Source: an uncultured Eggerthellaceae bacterium (lineage in GTDB: Bacteria > Actinomycetota > Coriobacteriia > Coriobacteriales > Eggerthellaceae). From it: a DNA stretch of 44,234 bases. The notes below the pieces were generated by a model, which saw only the letters and a list, made by a program, of their open reading frames with translations, did not search any database and had not been told where the DNA came from. The position numbers were made by a program, and so were the translations under genes. Positions 6,887 to 16,161 of the stretch are shown here, piece by piece. The stretch's first letter is position 1. Every line of letters starts with the position of its first letter. Location: contig CAJURZ010000001.1 in NCBI GenBank assembly GCA_910588905.1, positions 163,598 through 207,831 of the forward strand. The letters run 5' to 3'.

Positions 6887-9658
6887 CTAGCCTTGGTCGT
6901 TCTCCTCGAACGCCCGCAACGTTTCGAGCTCCAGCTCATCCATGAGCACCTCACGGGGCTTCGAGCCGTTCGCAGGTCCCACCACGCCCAGCTCCTCGAG
7001 CTGGTCCATGATGCGCCCCGCCCTTGCATAGCCCACCTTGAGCCTGCGCTGGATATTCGATGTTGACCCCATTCTACTAGAAACGACGATATCCGCCGCT
7101 TCCCAGACGAGCGGATCATCCACACTCCCCGTGCCGCCCTGAGGAGAGGAATCTCCCAAAGAGATGAGGTTCACCTGAAGGATGTCAGAGTGGTACTCAG
7201 GTTCGCCCTGGCTCTTGACGAACTCCACCACGTTCTCTATCTCTTCCTCGGATACGAAGCAAGCCTGGATGCGCTGGGGTTTCGGCAGCTCGGGCTTGGA
7301 GAGCAGCATATCTCCCAACCCGATCAGGTTCTCTGCCCCGGGCGTGTCGAGGATGACCCGGGAGTCTATCCCTGAGGCCACGTTGAAGGCGATGCGATTC
7401 GTGATGTTCGCTTTGATGAGACCGGTGACCACATTGGTGGAAGGCCGTTGGGTGGCGACGATGAGGTGGATGCCCGCAGCGCGAGCCAGCTGAGCGATAC
7501 GGGAGATGGAGAACTCCACCTCCTTGCCCACGTTCATCATGAGGTCTGCGAGCTCGTCGATGATGATGACGATGTAGGGAAGGAACTCCAGCTCCCGGCC
7601 TTCCGCATCCAACACGCCTCCCGGACGCACCTTGTCATTGTACTGGGTGATATTGCGCACGCCCAGCTTCGAGAACACCTTGAGCCTGCGCTCCATCTCA
7701 GCCACGCCCCAGGAGAGCGCATTGGATGCCTCCTTGGGTTCGGTGACCACGGGCACATAGAGGTGAGGGATGCCGTTGTAGGGGGTGAACTCCACCCGCT
7801 TCGGGTCGATCATGATGAAGCGCACCTCATCGGGAGTGGCCCGCATGAGGATGGACATGATCATGGCGTTGATGGAGACCGACTTGCCTGAACCGGTGGT
7901 GCCGCCGATGAGCAGATGGGGCATGCGCGCCAGGTCGGAGATGATGGAGCGCCCCTCAACGTCTTTGCCGATGGCTATCTGGAGCGGTCCTTCCTGGGCA
8001 TCCCCTAGCACATCTGAGAGGAGCACTGTTTGTCGGGCCTTGTTCGGGATCTCTATGCCCACGTGGTTGGTGCCCGGGATGGGAGCGAAGATGCGCACGC
8101 CCGGAGAAGCCAGGGCCAGGGCGATATCGTCATTCAGGTTGGTGATCCGGCTCACGCGCACGCCTGCAGGCAGATCCACCTTGAAGAGCGTGACCGTAGG
8201 GCCTTCTATCCAGCCCACCACCTGAGCGCTGATGCCGAAATCCTCCAGGGTCTGCTGGAGGATATGGGCGGTCTCTTGGAGCTCGGCCGACCCCCTCCCC
8301 TTCCCCTGGGGCTTGGTAGGAGCTGCCAGCAGGGACATATCCGGCAGCACGAAACCACCGCGCTCCACCGGAGCAGCCGCGGGCTTCGCCTTGGCCTTCT
8401 TCGGAGCTTCCTTGGGCTTAGAGGGTGGCTGCTCTTCCTCTTCGGGCTTCTTGGGCTCTTCCCACTCCTCTACCCGTAAGGGGGGCTCTATCCGAGGAAG
8501 CCCTTCCAGCTTGACAGCACCGGTGTCTATCTTGGGGATCCTCAGGGTGTCCGAGCCCTTCCAACCCTTCAACCGAGCAAAATCGGTCTCCTCGAAGGGA
8601 CGCGCCTTTTCCTCTTCATCCACCTCATCATCCTCTTCGAAGCCATCGAAGTTCGGCAGGGGGTGGAACACCTCTTGGGTGAGCGCGCTCTCGAACTCTT
8701 CGGGTTCCTCCTCTTCCGGTGCAGGCTGGAAGCGAGGAGGCGCCTCTACCCCGGGCATCGGAGCCGATGTCGGATCCCCCAAGAGTTCCCGAGCGGCTTG
8801 GATGCGCCGTGCGGCAGGATCATCCTCTGAGGGCGGGGTGATCTCGGCGAAGACGAGGGGACGCGTGACATTGGCCCCTTCGTCGAAGGGAAGCTCATCT
8901 TGGGCGTAAGGCATCTCACCCCGCATCGGCACGTCATCGGCCTTGCGGACCCGGAGGCGCTTGCTGCTGAGCATGCCGGTCAGGTCCCCTGAGTGGCGCT
9001 CGGCCAGCTGGCGCTTCTTGATGCGGATGCGCTCCAGCGTCTTCGATATGGAGAACCCGACGATCACCGCTCCGATGATCATGAGCCCGACGAAGAACAC
9101 CCCGCTGATGAGCTTGCCGAAGAGGCTTATCAGACAGAAGGCCAAACCGGCACCGATATACCCCCCATGGCTCGTCAGGTTGGACTCCAGGAAGAGGAGC
9201 TGGACATCTTCCACCCCCAGTGCAGCCGTAGGTGTGAAGGTGGCGATGAGGCCAAGGAGCGCGATGAATAGGATGGTGAGGCCCACGGCAGCTCGGGCAG
9301 GCACGCGTTGGCGTTGGGAACGGAAGAGGAAGGTAGCGCCGATGCCCGCCAGGATGAACGGGAGCATATAGGCACCCACGCCGAAGATGAGATGCATCCA
9401 TTCCGAAGCGATGCTGCTCACCAGGGCACCGTCAGCGGGCAGGGCCACCAGCAGCATGAAGATGACAGCCAGCACGATGCAGGAGATGCCTGCGATATCG
9501 CGCTTGGTGGAATCATCCAACAGCGCTGGACTCTCTTCCTCTACCGCTTCAGGCCTATGGCGCTTGAGCGGAGCGCTCGTCTTCCCCGCCGTCTTCTTGG
9601 CCTGCTCACGGCCGGGCTTCTTCTCTTCTTTCTTCCTCGTACGGGCCACGCTCACCAT
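6887..9658 (-). CDS. ftsK: DNA translocase FtsK
   Basis: A 923-residue FtsK/SpoIIIE translocase. Several hydrophobic segments at about residues 55-210 form the membrane anchor. An acidic/proline-rich linker with many Glu-Glu and Pro-Lys runs spans about 260-465. The motor domain follows with Walker A GGTTGSGKS near residue 585 and Walker B IIIDELADLMM near 698. A winged-helix gamma domain (about 855-920, ending in IQRRLKVGYARAGRIMDQLE) recognises KOPS-type sequences. It pumps chromosomal DNA through the division septum and activates XerCD. AAGGGGA precedes the ATG. It lies 53 bp downstream of the RNase J gene. Confidence 0.96.
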   Translation of the reverse strand: MVSVARTRKKEEKKPGREQAKKTAGKTSAPLKRHRPEAVEEESPALLDDSTKRDIAGISCIVLAVIFMLLVALPADGALVSSIASEWMHLIFGVGAYMLPFILAGIGATFLFRSQRQRVPARAAVGLTILFIALLGLIATFTPTAALGVEDVQLLFLESNLTSHGGYIGAGLAFCLISLFGKLISGVFFVGLMIIGAVIVGFSISKTLERIRIKKRQLAERHSGDLTGMLSSKRLRVRKADDVPMRGEMPYAQDELPFDEGANVTRPLVFAEITPPSEDDPAARRIQAARELLGDPTSAPMPGVEAPPRFQPAPEEEEPEEFESALTQEVFHPLPNFDGFEEDDEVDEEEKARPFEETDFARLKGWKGSDTLRIPKIDTGAVKLEGLPRIEPPLRVEEWEEPKKPEEEEQPPSKPKEAPKKAKAKPAAAPVERGGFVLPDMSLLAAPTKPQGKGRGSAELQETAHILQQTLEDFGISAQVVGWIEGPTVTLFKVDLPAGVRVSRITNLNDDIALALASPGVRIFAPIPGTNHVGIEIPNKARQTVLLSDVLGDAQEGPLQIAIGKDVEGRSIISDLARMPHLLIGGTTGSGKSVSINAMIMSILMRATPDEVRFIMIDPKRVEFTPYNGIPHLYVPVVTEPKEASNALSWGVAEMERRLKVFSKLGVRNITQYNDKVRPGGVLDAEGRELEFLPYIVIIIDELADLMMNVGKEVEFSISRIAQLARAAGIHLIVATQRPSTNVVTGLIKANITNRIAFNVASGIDSRVILDTPGAENLIGLGDMLLSKPELPKPQRIQACFVSEEEIENVVEFVKSQGEPEYHSDILQVNLISLGDSSPQGGTGSVDDPLVWEAADIVVSSRMGSTSNIQRRLKVGYARAGRIMDQLEELGVVGPANGSKPREVLMDELELETLRAFEENDQG

Positions 9659-9711
9659 TCCCCTTGGTCGTTCATTTGGATCCTGCGTTCAAAAGAGGGC
9701 GATATGGTGGA

Positions 9712-11628
9712 TCAGACATCCAGCAGATTGACCACCATCATCGGCCGTTGCTTCGTCTTCTCCCAAAGGAGCGAAGACGCAGAATCGCGAACGGCCTTGC
9801 GGATCTGGCGGTATTGCACCTCTCCCTGGGAGAGGGAACGGCTGATGGCGTTCTTGACCACGGTAGTGGTCTGGTCCTTCAGGTAAGCATCGTCTCCACC
9901 GGTGATGCCGTGCATCTCCACGACCGGCTTGCCCACCAGCTGCTTCCGACCGAAATCTATGGCAGCGGCGATGCTGATGAACCCTTGACTGGCCAGAGAG
10001 CTGCGCTCATCCAGCACGTCTTGGGAGGTATCGCCCACAGACAGCCCGTCAACGAAGATGATACCGCTCTGGACGCTCTCCCCTTGGCGGATGCCCTCGC
10101 TGGTCATGAGCAGCGTATCCCCATTCTCGAGGATGAAGATGTTCTCTTCGGACACGCCCGTAGCTGAAGCCAGCTTCGCATGGGCACGCAGATGAGTGGC
10201 CTCGCCATGGACCGGCAGGAATGCATGGGGTTTCACGATGGAGAGCACGAGCTTCAGCTCTTCAGCCCCCGCATGACCCGACACATGGACCCGGGCTCGG
10301 GACTTATCGTAGACGTCAGCGCCGATCTTCGCCAGGGAATTGATGACTCGGGTGACGGCCTTCTCATTGCCGGGAACGGGTGTCGCGGAGATGATGACCG
10401 TATCCCCCTCTTCCGCGTCTATGGTCTTGTGCTCGCCATTGGCGATGCGGGCCAGCGCAGAGAGAGGCTCCCCTTGAGAGCCCGTGCACATGATGACCAC
10501 GTTCTCAGGGGGGATGTCCTTCAGCTCATAGGCGTCTATGAGATCCTCATCAGAGATCTTCAGATACCCCAGCTTGCGGGCGATGTCCGTATTCTGGATC
10601 ATGGAACGGCCGGTGACGACCACCTTGCGGCCATTGGCCACCGCTGCGTCGCAGATCTGCTGCATGCGATGGATATGGCTGGCGAAGGAGGCGATGATGA
10701 CCCGCTGTTTCGCCTGGGAGATGATCTGATTCAGCGTCTTGCCCACTTCGGCCTCTGAGGGAGTGAAGCTGGGATTGGTGGCGTTGGTGGAGTCGGACAT
10801 CATGAGGTCCACCCCCGCATCGCCGAAACGAGCCAAAGCGGCGAAATCAGTGGTGATGCCGTCTATGGGCGTTTGATCGAGCTTGAAATCCCCCATATGC
10901 AGCACGTTGCCTGCCGGGCTCTGGATGAACAGGCCCAGAGCGCCGGGGATGGAATGATTCACCGAGAAGAAGGTGATCTTCATGCAACCCAGCTGCACGG
11001 TGTCTCCGGACTTGACCTCGACGAGCTTCGCATTCTTGATGCGATGCTCCTTGAACTTCCCCTCGATCAGCCCCAAGGTCATCTTGGAAGCATAGATGGG
11101 GACGGTGCGATCCAGATCCTTCATGAGATAGGGCAATGCACCCGTATGATCTTCGTGGCCATGGGTGACCACGATGCCCCGCAGCTTGTCTGCGTTCTCG
11201 AGCACATAGGTGTAATCCGGCAGGATGAGATCGATGCCAGGGTGGTCATCATCGGGGAACATGAGCCCCGCGTCATCCAAGAGCATGTCTCCGTTGCAGG
11301 AGAATGCCGTCATGTTCTTACCAATGGCATCAAGGCCGCCCAAGGGCACGATCTCGAGCTGGGCACCCGTTTGCTTGGGTTTGCGCCGACGGCGATGGGA
11401 AGGATTCTTCTTCTGGTTCTGCTGGGAGGGCTGGTTATGCTCATCCCGTGTCAAATGCGGACGCTCTCGCTCCAGATTCACATGCTTATAGGAGCTGGTC
11501 CTCTTCTTGCGATTCCGCTTGTTCTGGTCTGTCTTGGGCTGGTCTTGACCGCCCTGTCTTCCGCTTGGGACGCTTCCGGTTCGACCAGAGGCGCTTCCGT
11601 GATCCATAGTAGGTCTATCTTCAGTCAT
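9712..11628 (-). CDS. rnj: Ribonuclease J
   Basis: A 638-residue beta-CASP metallo-beta-lactamase RNase. After a basic, disordered N-terminal extension of about 85 residues (rich in Lys, Arg, Gln), the enzyme starts at LEIVPLGGLDAIGKNM. The zinc motif HGHEDHTG lies near residue 155, further ligands follow in MGDFKLD and MSDSTN, and the beta-CASP motif HVSGHA sits near 455. RNase J has 5'-to-3' exonuclease and endonuclease activity in mRNA decay and rRNA maturation. The extension resembles those of other actinobacterial RNase J proteins. AAAAGGAAG precedes the ATG. With rny, pnp and ybeY, it makes this window rich in RNA-decay genes. Confidence 0.95.
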   Translation of the reverse strand: MTEDRPTMDHGSASGRTGSVPSGRQGGQDQPKTDQNKRNRKKRTSSYKHVNLERERPHLTRDEHNQPSQQNQKKNPSHRRRRKPKQTGAQLEIVPLGGLDAIGKNMTAFSCNGDMLLDDAGLMFPDDDHPGIDLILPDYTYVLENADKLRGIVVTHGHEDHTGALPYLMKDLDRTVPIYASKMTLGLIEGKFKEHRIKNAKLVEVKSGDTVQLGCMKITFFSVNHSIPGALGLFIQSPAGNVLHMGDFKLDQTPIDGITTDFAALARFGDAGVDLMMSDSTNATNPSFTPSEAEVGKTLNQIISQAKQRVIIASFASHIHRMQQICDAAVANGRKVVVTGRSMIQNTDIARKLGYLKISDEDLIDAYELKDIPPENVVIMCTGSQGEPLSALARIANGEHKTIDAEEGDTVIISATPVPGNEKAVTRVINSLAKIGADVYDKSRARVHVSGHAGAEELKLVLSIVKPHAFLPVHGEATHLRAHAKLASATGVSEENIFILENGDTLLMTSEGIRQGESVQSGIIFVDGLSVGDTSQDVLDERSSLASQGFISIAAAIDFGRKQLVGKPVVEMHGITGGDDAYLKDQTTTVVKNAISRSLSQGEVQYRQIRKAVRDSASSLLWEKTKQRPMMVVNLLDV

Positions 11629-11660
11629 AGCTTCCTTTTCTTCGTATCAAGGGAAGCGGT

Positions 11661-12557
11661 CTACAGCACACCCACCTGGGTCATGATCTGCTGCAGCCGT
11701 TCCGTTTGCTTTGGGGTGGCTTCTATCAAGGGAAGCCTCACGCCGCCCACCGGGAATCCCACCAATGCCAAGGCCTTCTTCACCAAGATGGGATTGGCCG
11801 TTTCGAACAGGCCCTCCATGAGCGGCATCAGAGCACGGTTGAGCTCATCTGCCCGTTCCCACTGGCCATGGGCGCAGGCATCCGTTATCTCCTTCATGCG
11901 TTCGGGTAGCACATTGCCGATGGTGGAGATGACGCCCTGAGCCCCCAGCTTCATCATATCCACCGTAGCTGAATCATCCCCCGAGAATACTGCGAAGCCC
12001 TCAGGAGCCCCTTCGATGATACGGGCTACCTGATCCAGGTCCCCGGAGGCTTCCTTGACGGCCACGACGTTCTCGCAATCCCAAGCCAAGCGCAAGGTGG
12101 TATCAGCGCTCATGTTGATGGCACACCGGCCGGGGATGTTGTACAAGACGATGGGCAGGTCAGTGGATGTGGCTATGGCCTTGAAGTGCTGGTAGAGCCC
12201 TTCTTGGGGTGGCTTGTTGTAATAGGGCACGACGCACATGAAGGCATCCACGCCCAGAGGAGCGACATCGGCGGCGAACTGCACCGTGTCCGCTGTGCAG
12301 TTGTCCCCCACGTTCGCGATGACAGGCACCCTTCCCGCAACGGCCTCTACCACCGTGCGGAAGAGCTCCAGCTTCTGGGGATAGAAGACCGTAGGAGATT
12401 CACCCGTAGTGCCATTGACCACCAAGGCATCGCTCCCGCCCTGGACGAGCCGATCAGCAAGCTCTGCTGCTCGGGGAAGGTCGAGCTCCAGATCAGGGGT
12501 GAACGGAGTGACCATGGCTGGAATCATGCGGCCGAGGCAAGGGTATGGGTCTGTCAT
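11661..12557 (-). CDS. dapA: 4-hydroxy-tetrahydrodipicolinate synthase
   Basis: A 298-residue TIM-barrel enzyme of the DapA family. It has GTTGESPT near residue 45, the catalytic tyrosine in VLYNIPGR near 138, and the Schiff-base lysine in VAVKEASGD near 166. It condenses pyruvate with aspartate semialdehyde, the committed step to lysine and diaminopimelate. The ATG at 12557 has an AAGGAAG ribosome site and the family N-terminus; a longer in-frame upstream start is less likely. It is 71 nt downstream of dapB but has its own extended -10 promoter (12620-12628) at the end of dapB. A LexA-like box lies in the leader. Confidence 0.95.
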   Translation of the reverse strand: MTDPYPCLGRMIPAMVTPFTPDLELDLPRAAELADRLVQGGSDALVVNGTTGESPTVFYPQKLELFRTVVEAVAGRVPVIANVGDNCTADTVQFAADVAPLGVDAFMCVVPYYNKPPQEGLYQHFKAIATSTDLPIVLYNIPGRCAINMSADTTLRLAWDCENVVAVKEASGDLDQVARIIEGAPEGFAVFSGDDSATVDMMKLGAQGVISTIGNVLPERMKEITDACAHGQWERADELNRALMPLMEGLFETANPILVKKALALVGFPVGGVRLPLIEATPKQTERLQQIMTQVGVL

Positions 12558-12590
12558 CTCATCTTCCTTTGGGTCCGTGCTCTTCACGAA

Positions 12591-12613
12591 GCGAACAGAG
12601 GTTCTTCGTTCGC
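12591..12613. promoter_or_regulatory. LexA-like box and overlapping inverted repeat in the dapA leader
   Basis: GAACAGAGGTTC (12593-12604) is a perfect GAAC-N4-GTTC SOS core and closely resembles the recA box. It overlaps a second inverted repeat, GCGAAC (12591-12596) with GTTCGC (12608-12613), which could also form an RNA hairpin. It lies just downstream of the predicted dapA transcription start. Whether LexA binds here is unknown. Confidence 0.4.
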
Positions 12614-12619
12614 AGACCC

Positions 12620-12628
12620 ATTCTAGCA
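12620..12628 (-). promoter_or_regulatory. Extended -10 promoter for dapA
   Basis: Minus-strand TGC-TAGAAT (12620-12628) lies immediately after the dapB stop (12629-12631). It would start transcription near 12613, about 55 nt before the dapA ATG. No clear -35 is seen. Confidence 0.55.
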
Positions 12629-13402
12629 TCAAAGGCTCATCAGGCTCTCAAGCCCGATGACCAGCCCCGATAGATGGCTCGATTCCCGGATCCCCAGAAG
12701 GACGCCGGGCATATAGGACTGGGTATCCCAAGAGACATGCTTCACCGATAGCGTCTGACCCAGGGAGCCGAAGACGACCTCCTGGTTGGCCACGAAGCCA
12801 TCAGAGCGCAGGGAATGGACGGGGATGCCCTCTACGAGCGCCCCGCGAGCACCTTCGGCAACGTCCAGTTCCGTCTCTTTGCCAGGAGCCTTGGAGGCCT
12901 CACCCTTGCGCGCCTCGGCTATGAGATGGGCGGTCATCATGGCCGTACCCGAAGGAGCATCCTTCTTGCGGCAATGATGGAACTCGATGATCTCGGCTTG
13001 GGGGAAATACGGGGCAGCCGCCTTGGCGAACTGCATCATGAGCACCGCGCCTGTGGTGAAGTTCGGGGCATAGAAGAGGCTCGTGCCCTCTTTCCCTGCC
13101 GCCGCCAGGGCGGCAAGGTCATCCTCCGAGAGGCCCGTGGTGCCCAGAACGCAATCCACGCCCTGGGCAAGGGCTGCTTCCATATTGGCAGCTGCGACAT
13201 CAGGCCGGGTGAAATCCACCAGGACATCAGCCTTGACGGCTGCAAGCGCCTCGTTCACGCTGGGATAGACCGGAAACGGCGCATCAGCGGCTCCCGCAGG
13301 ATCGATGCCGCAGACCACCTCCAGGTCAGGGGCGGCAGTGACCGCATCCACGACCGCCTGTCCCATCCTGCCGGAGCATCCGGCCACTGCCACTTCGATC
13401 AT
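12629..13402 (-). CDS. dapB: 4-hydroxy-tetrahydrodipicolinate reductase
   Basis: A 257-residue DapB. The N-terminal nucleotide-binding motif is VAVAGCSGRMGQ (residues 4-15), and the catalytic/substrate motif EFHHCRKKDAPSGTA lies near 140-155. It reduces the DapA product to tetrahydrodipicolinate with NAD(P)H in the cytosol. Its ATG overlaps the pnp stop by 4 nt (ATGA), so it is read from the rpsO/pnp transcript, upstream of dapA. That gives the order dapB-dapA. Confidence 0.95.
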   Translation of the reverse strand: MIEVAVAGCSGRMGQAVVDAVTAAPDLEVVCGIDPAGAADAPFPVYPSVNEALAAVKADVLVDFTRPDVAAANMEAALAQGVDCVLGTTGLSEDDLAALAAAGKEGTSLFYAPNFTTGAVLMMQFAKAAAPYFPQAEIIEFHHCRKKDAPSGTAMMTAHLIAEARKGEASKAPGKETELDVAEGARGALVEGIPVHSLRSDGFVANQEVVFGSLGQTLSVKHVSWDTQSYMPGVLLGIRESSHLSGLVIGLESLMSL

Positions 13403-15585
13403 GCGTGATGGCTCCTGCGCGGACGGCGATTGCCCTGACCGGGGCGGGGCTTGTCTGCCTTGTTCTCATGACCGCCCTGGGGAGCGCTTCCCGCAGGAGC
13501 GTCCGGCTTATCGAGCCTGTCCAGGGAGATCTTGCCCGTCTTCGGATCCACTTCGGTCACCTGGACCTTGACCACATCTCCCAGGTCGAGCACATCCTCT
13601 ACCCTCCCCACGCGGCCATTGGCCACCTTGGAGATATGCAACAGGCCATCCTTGCTGGGAGTCAGGCGAACGAAGGCGCCGAAATCCTTGATGCCCACCA
13701 CTTCGCCATCATAGACCTCGCCCACTTCGGGCTCCTTCACGATGGCAAGGATCATGTCCTTGGCAGCCTTCCCTGCCGTGCCTTCCACCGCAGCGATATG
13801 GATGGTGCCATCCTCCTGGATGTCGATGCTGGCACCCGTTTCCTCCTGGATGCCGCGGACCACCTTGCCACCGCTGCCGATGACCTCGCGGATCTTGTCC
13901 TGGGGGATATGGATGGTCTCGATGCGGGGAGCCGTATCCTTGATGTCCTCTCGCGGAGCGCTGATGGTGCTCAGCATGGCGCCCAGGATATGGGCGCGGG
14001 CCTCCTTCGCCTGGGACAGAGCGCGCGCCAGGATATCAACGGACAGGCCCCGGGCCTTATTGTCCATCTGGAGGGCCGTGATGCCCGTCTCCGTACCGCA
14101 GACCTTGAAGTCCATGTCACCCAGGAAGTCTTCCAGACCTTGGATATCAGTGAGGATGACCACGTCATCCCCCTCCTTGATGAGCCCCATGGCCACGCCG
14201 GAGACCGGTGCCTTGATGGGCACGCCAGCGTCCATGAGAGCCAGGGTGGACCCGCAGGCCGAAGCCATGGACGAAGAGCCGTTGGACTCCAAGATCTCAG
14301 AGACCACGCGGATGGCGTAGGGGAAGTCATCCTCAGAGGGGAGCACTGGCAAGAGCGCCCGCTCTGCCAACGCACCATGGCCGATCTCGCGGCGCTTCGG
14401 TGCGCCCATGCGACCCGTCTCTCCCGTGCTGTAGGGCGGGAAGTTGTACTGGTGCATGTAGCGCTTGCCCTCTTCAGGCCAAATGGTGTCAAGGCGCTGC
14501 CACTCATTGAGCATCCCGAGGGTGCAAACGGAGAGCGCCTGGGTCTGACCGCGCTGGAAGAGGCCGGACCCATGGACCCGCGGCAGATACCCGGGAACGA
14601 TATGGAGCGGACGCACTTCTGTGGGCGTGCGACCATCCACCCTCTCCCCCCGCTGGAGGATCATCTGGCGCATGGCGGACTTCTCCAGCTTCTTGAGGGC
14701 GGCGGCGATGTCAGAGCCCCATGCCTGCTGCTCTTCTTCGGTGAACTCATCGGCGGTGATGCGCGCCTTCAGAGCCTCGACCTGCTCCAGGCGGGTAGCC
14801 TTGTCAGCCGAGGTGATAGCAGCTTCCATCTCGGAGGCGAAGCGTCCCACCCGCTCAGCTACGGCCGGATCAGCCTCGTGGACGGTGTAGGCCAAGGGCG
14901 TGGGATCAGCCTGGGCGATGAACTCCGCCTGCTTGTCACAGAAAGCCGCGATGGCTTCCTGGGCGAAGGTCATGGCAGCCAGCATATCCTCTTCGGAGAT
15001 CTGATCCGCTCCGGCCTCTACCATGGAGATGTAATCCTTGGTACCAGCGATGGTGAGCTCCAGATCAGAGGCCTCTTGCTCAGCGATGGTGGGATTGACG
15101 ATGAACTCCCCTGTTTCGCGATCGCGGCCGATGCGGACGCAGGCGGCCGGACCATCGAAGGGAGCACCCCCTACCAGGAGCGCCGCAGAGGCACCGCCCA
15201 CACAGATGGCATCGGGCGGGTTCTGGCCATCGTTCACGAGCGTGGTGGCCACCACGTGCACCTCGTTCTTGAAGCCGTCGGGGAACCCGGGGCGGATGGG
15301 CCTGTCTATCATGCGGGCAGTGAGGGTGCCATGATCGGATGGCTTCGCCTCGCGCTTCAGATACCCTCCCGGGATGCGGCCCACAGCGTACATCTTCTCC
15401 ATGAAATCAACGGTCAGGGGGAAGAAGTCATAGTCACGCTGCTGCTTGGACACCACGGCGGTCACCAGGACGCTGGTCTCGCCGCAGGTCACGAGCACTG
15501 CTCCCGTGGCTTGCTTCGCTAGCTCTCCGGTCTCGAAGCGATAGGACTTGCCGTACAGCTCGAACTCGGAAACGATCTTCGTCAT
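13399..15585 (-). CDS. pnp: Polyribonucleotide nucleotidyltransferase (PNPase)
   Basis: A 728-residue PNPase with two RNase PH domains (about 10-220 and 305-545), a KH domain (about 550-610, with IREVIGSGGKVVRGI) and an S1 domain (about 615-690, GEVYDGEVVGIKDFGAFV). A short Lys/Arg/Pro tail ends the protein. It degrades RNA 3'-to-5' using phosphate. The frame extends further upstream, but the ATG at 15585 has an AGGAGAAAG ribosome site and begins like the family (MTKIVSEFELYGK). Three hairpins separate it from rpsO, resembling the processed rpsO-pnp spacer known from other bacteria. Confidence 0.96.
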   Translation of the reverse strand: MTKIVSEFELYGKSYRFETGELAKQATGAVLVTCGETSVLVTAVVSKQQRDYDFFPLTVDFMEKMYAVGRIPGGYLKREAKPSDHGTLTARMIDRPIRPGFPDGFKNEVHVVATTLVNDGQNPPDAICVGGASAALLVGGAPFDGPAACVRIGRDRETGEFIVNPTIAEQEASDLELTIAGTKDYISMVEAGADQISEEDMLAAMTFAQEAIAAFCDKQAEFIAQADPTPLAYTVHEADPAVAERVGRFASEMEAAITSADKATRLEQVEALKARITADEFTEEEQQAWGSDIAAALKKLEKSAMRQMILQRGERVDGRTPTEVRPLHIVPGYLPRVHGSGLFQRGQTQALSVCTLGMLNEWQRLDTIWPEEGKRYMHQYNFPPYSTGETGRMGAPKRREIGHGALAERALLPVLPSEDDFPYAIRVVSEILESNGSSSMASACGSTLALMDAGVPIKAPVSGVAMGLIKEGDDVVILTDIQGLEDFLGDMDFKVCGTETGITALQMDNKARGLSVDILARALSQAKEARAHILGAMLSTISAPREDIKDTAPRIETIHIPQDKIREVIGSGGKVVRGIQEETGASIDIQEDGTIHIAAVEGTAGKAAKDMILAIVKEPEVGEVYDGEVVGIKDFGAFVRLTPSKDGLLHISKVANGRVGRVEDVLDLGDVVKVQVTEVDPKTGKISLDRLDKPDAPAGSAPQGGHENKADKPRPGQGNRRPRRSHHA

Positions 15586-15639
15586 TCTCTTTCTTTCTCC
15601 TCTTGCCAGCCGCCCCATGCGACTGGATCTCCTTCTTGT

Positions 15640-15670
15640 CACTGAGGAAGGGCGCTTCCCCTCCTCAGTG
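15640..15670 (-). other. Stem-loop in the pnp leader (likely processing/autoregulation site)
   Basis: CACTGAGGA (15640-15648) pairs perfectly with TCCTCAGTG (15662-15670), and the stem continues inside after one mismatch. It lies about 55 nt before the pnp start. In other bacteria a stem here is cut by RNase III and PNPase to autoregulate pnp; that role is inferred. Confidence 0.6.
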
Positions 15671-15674
15671 CTTC

Positions 15675-15708
15675 AGGAGAGGCGCTGCCCACAGGCTGCG
15701 CTTCTCCT
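15675..15708 (-). other. Second stem-loop in the rpsO-pnp spacer
   Basis: On the minus strand AGGAGAAGCGC pairs with GCGCCTCTCCT, giving an 11-position stem with a single A-C mismatch and a 12-nt loop. It lies between the pnp leader stem and the rpsO-proximal hairpin. Confidence 0.5.
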
Positions 15709-15717
15709 TGATTCAAG

Positions 15718-15743
15718 AAGACCCGCCTTGCTCAGCGGGTCTT
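15718..15743 (-). terminator. Hairpin after rpsO (weak terminator or processing site)
   Basis: AAGACCCGC and GCGGGTCTT form a perfect 9-bp stem with an 8-nt loop, starting 15 nt past the rpsO stop. Only a mixed TCTTCTT tail follows, so termination would be partial. This would let rpsO be made in excess while some transcripts continue into pnp. Confidence 0.5.
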
Positions 15744-15758
15744 GGCTCACAGGATCTG

Positions 15759-16046
15759 CTAGATGTTGTCGCGGATACCGAGCTTCTTGATCAGGTCACG
15801 ATACTCATCTATGTTGCGGTTCTTGATGTACTTCAGAAGGCCGCGGCGCTTGCCGATGAGCTTCATGAGACCCCGGCGGGTGTGGTTGTCCTTCTTATGG
15901 ACCTTCAGATGCTCGGTGAGGTTGCGGATGCGCTCGGTCAGGATGGCCACCTGGACCTCTGCGCTGCCGGAATCCTTCTCATCCTTGCCGTATTCCTTGA
16001 TGAGCTTGGCGGTCTCTTCCTTGGTGATGCTGAACTTGTTCGCCAT
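15759..16046 (-). CDS. rpsO: 30S ribosomal protein S15
   Basis: A 95-residue S15 with the signatures GSAEVQVAILTERIRNLTEH and HTRRGLMKLIGKRRGLLKY. S15 binds the central domain of 16S rRNA early in 30S assembly. It is a few residues longer than the usual 89 because of an N-terminal MANKF extension. The ATG at 16046 is preceded by GAAAGGTG. The rpsO-pnp order is widely conserved. The 141-bp gap upstream towards recO shows no clear promoter. Confidence 0.97.
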   Translation of the reverse strand: MANKFSITKEETAKLIKEYGKDEKDSGSAEVQVAILTERIRNLTEHLKVHKKDNHTRRGLMKLIGKRRGLLKYIKNRNIDEYRDLIKKLGIRDNI

Positions 16047-16161
16047 CTTCGACTCAACACCTTTCTTCTCTCTCAGACGCGGAGGCCTTAGGCGCCCCGG
16101 TCTTGTCCTGTGCCGTCTCCTCTGAGCAACCAAGGGGTGTTCCATGGAAGCCAAGAGAAGA

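Noticed and set aside
13405..15522. A 705-codon plus-strand open frame
   Set aside because: It is antisense to pnp, whose protein is a complete PNPase. Such long antisense frames are common in GC-rich DNA, and this one shows no recognisable domain or ribosome site.
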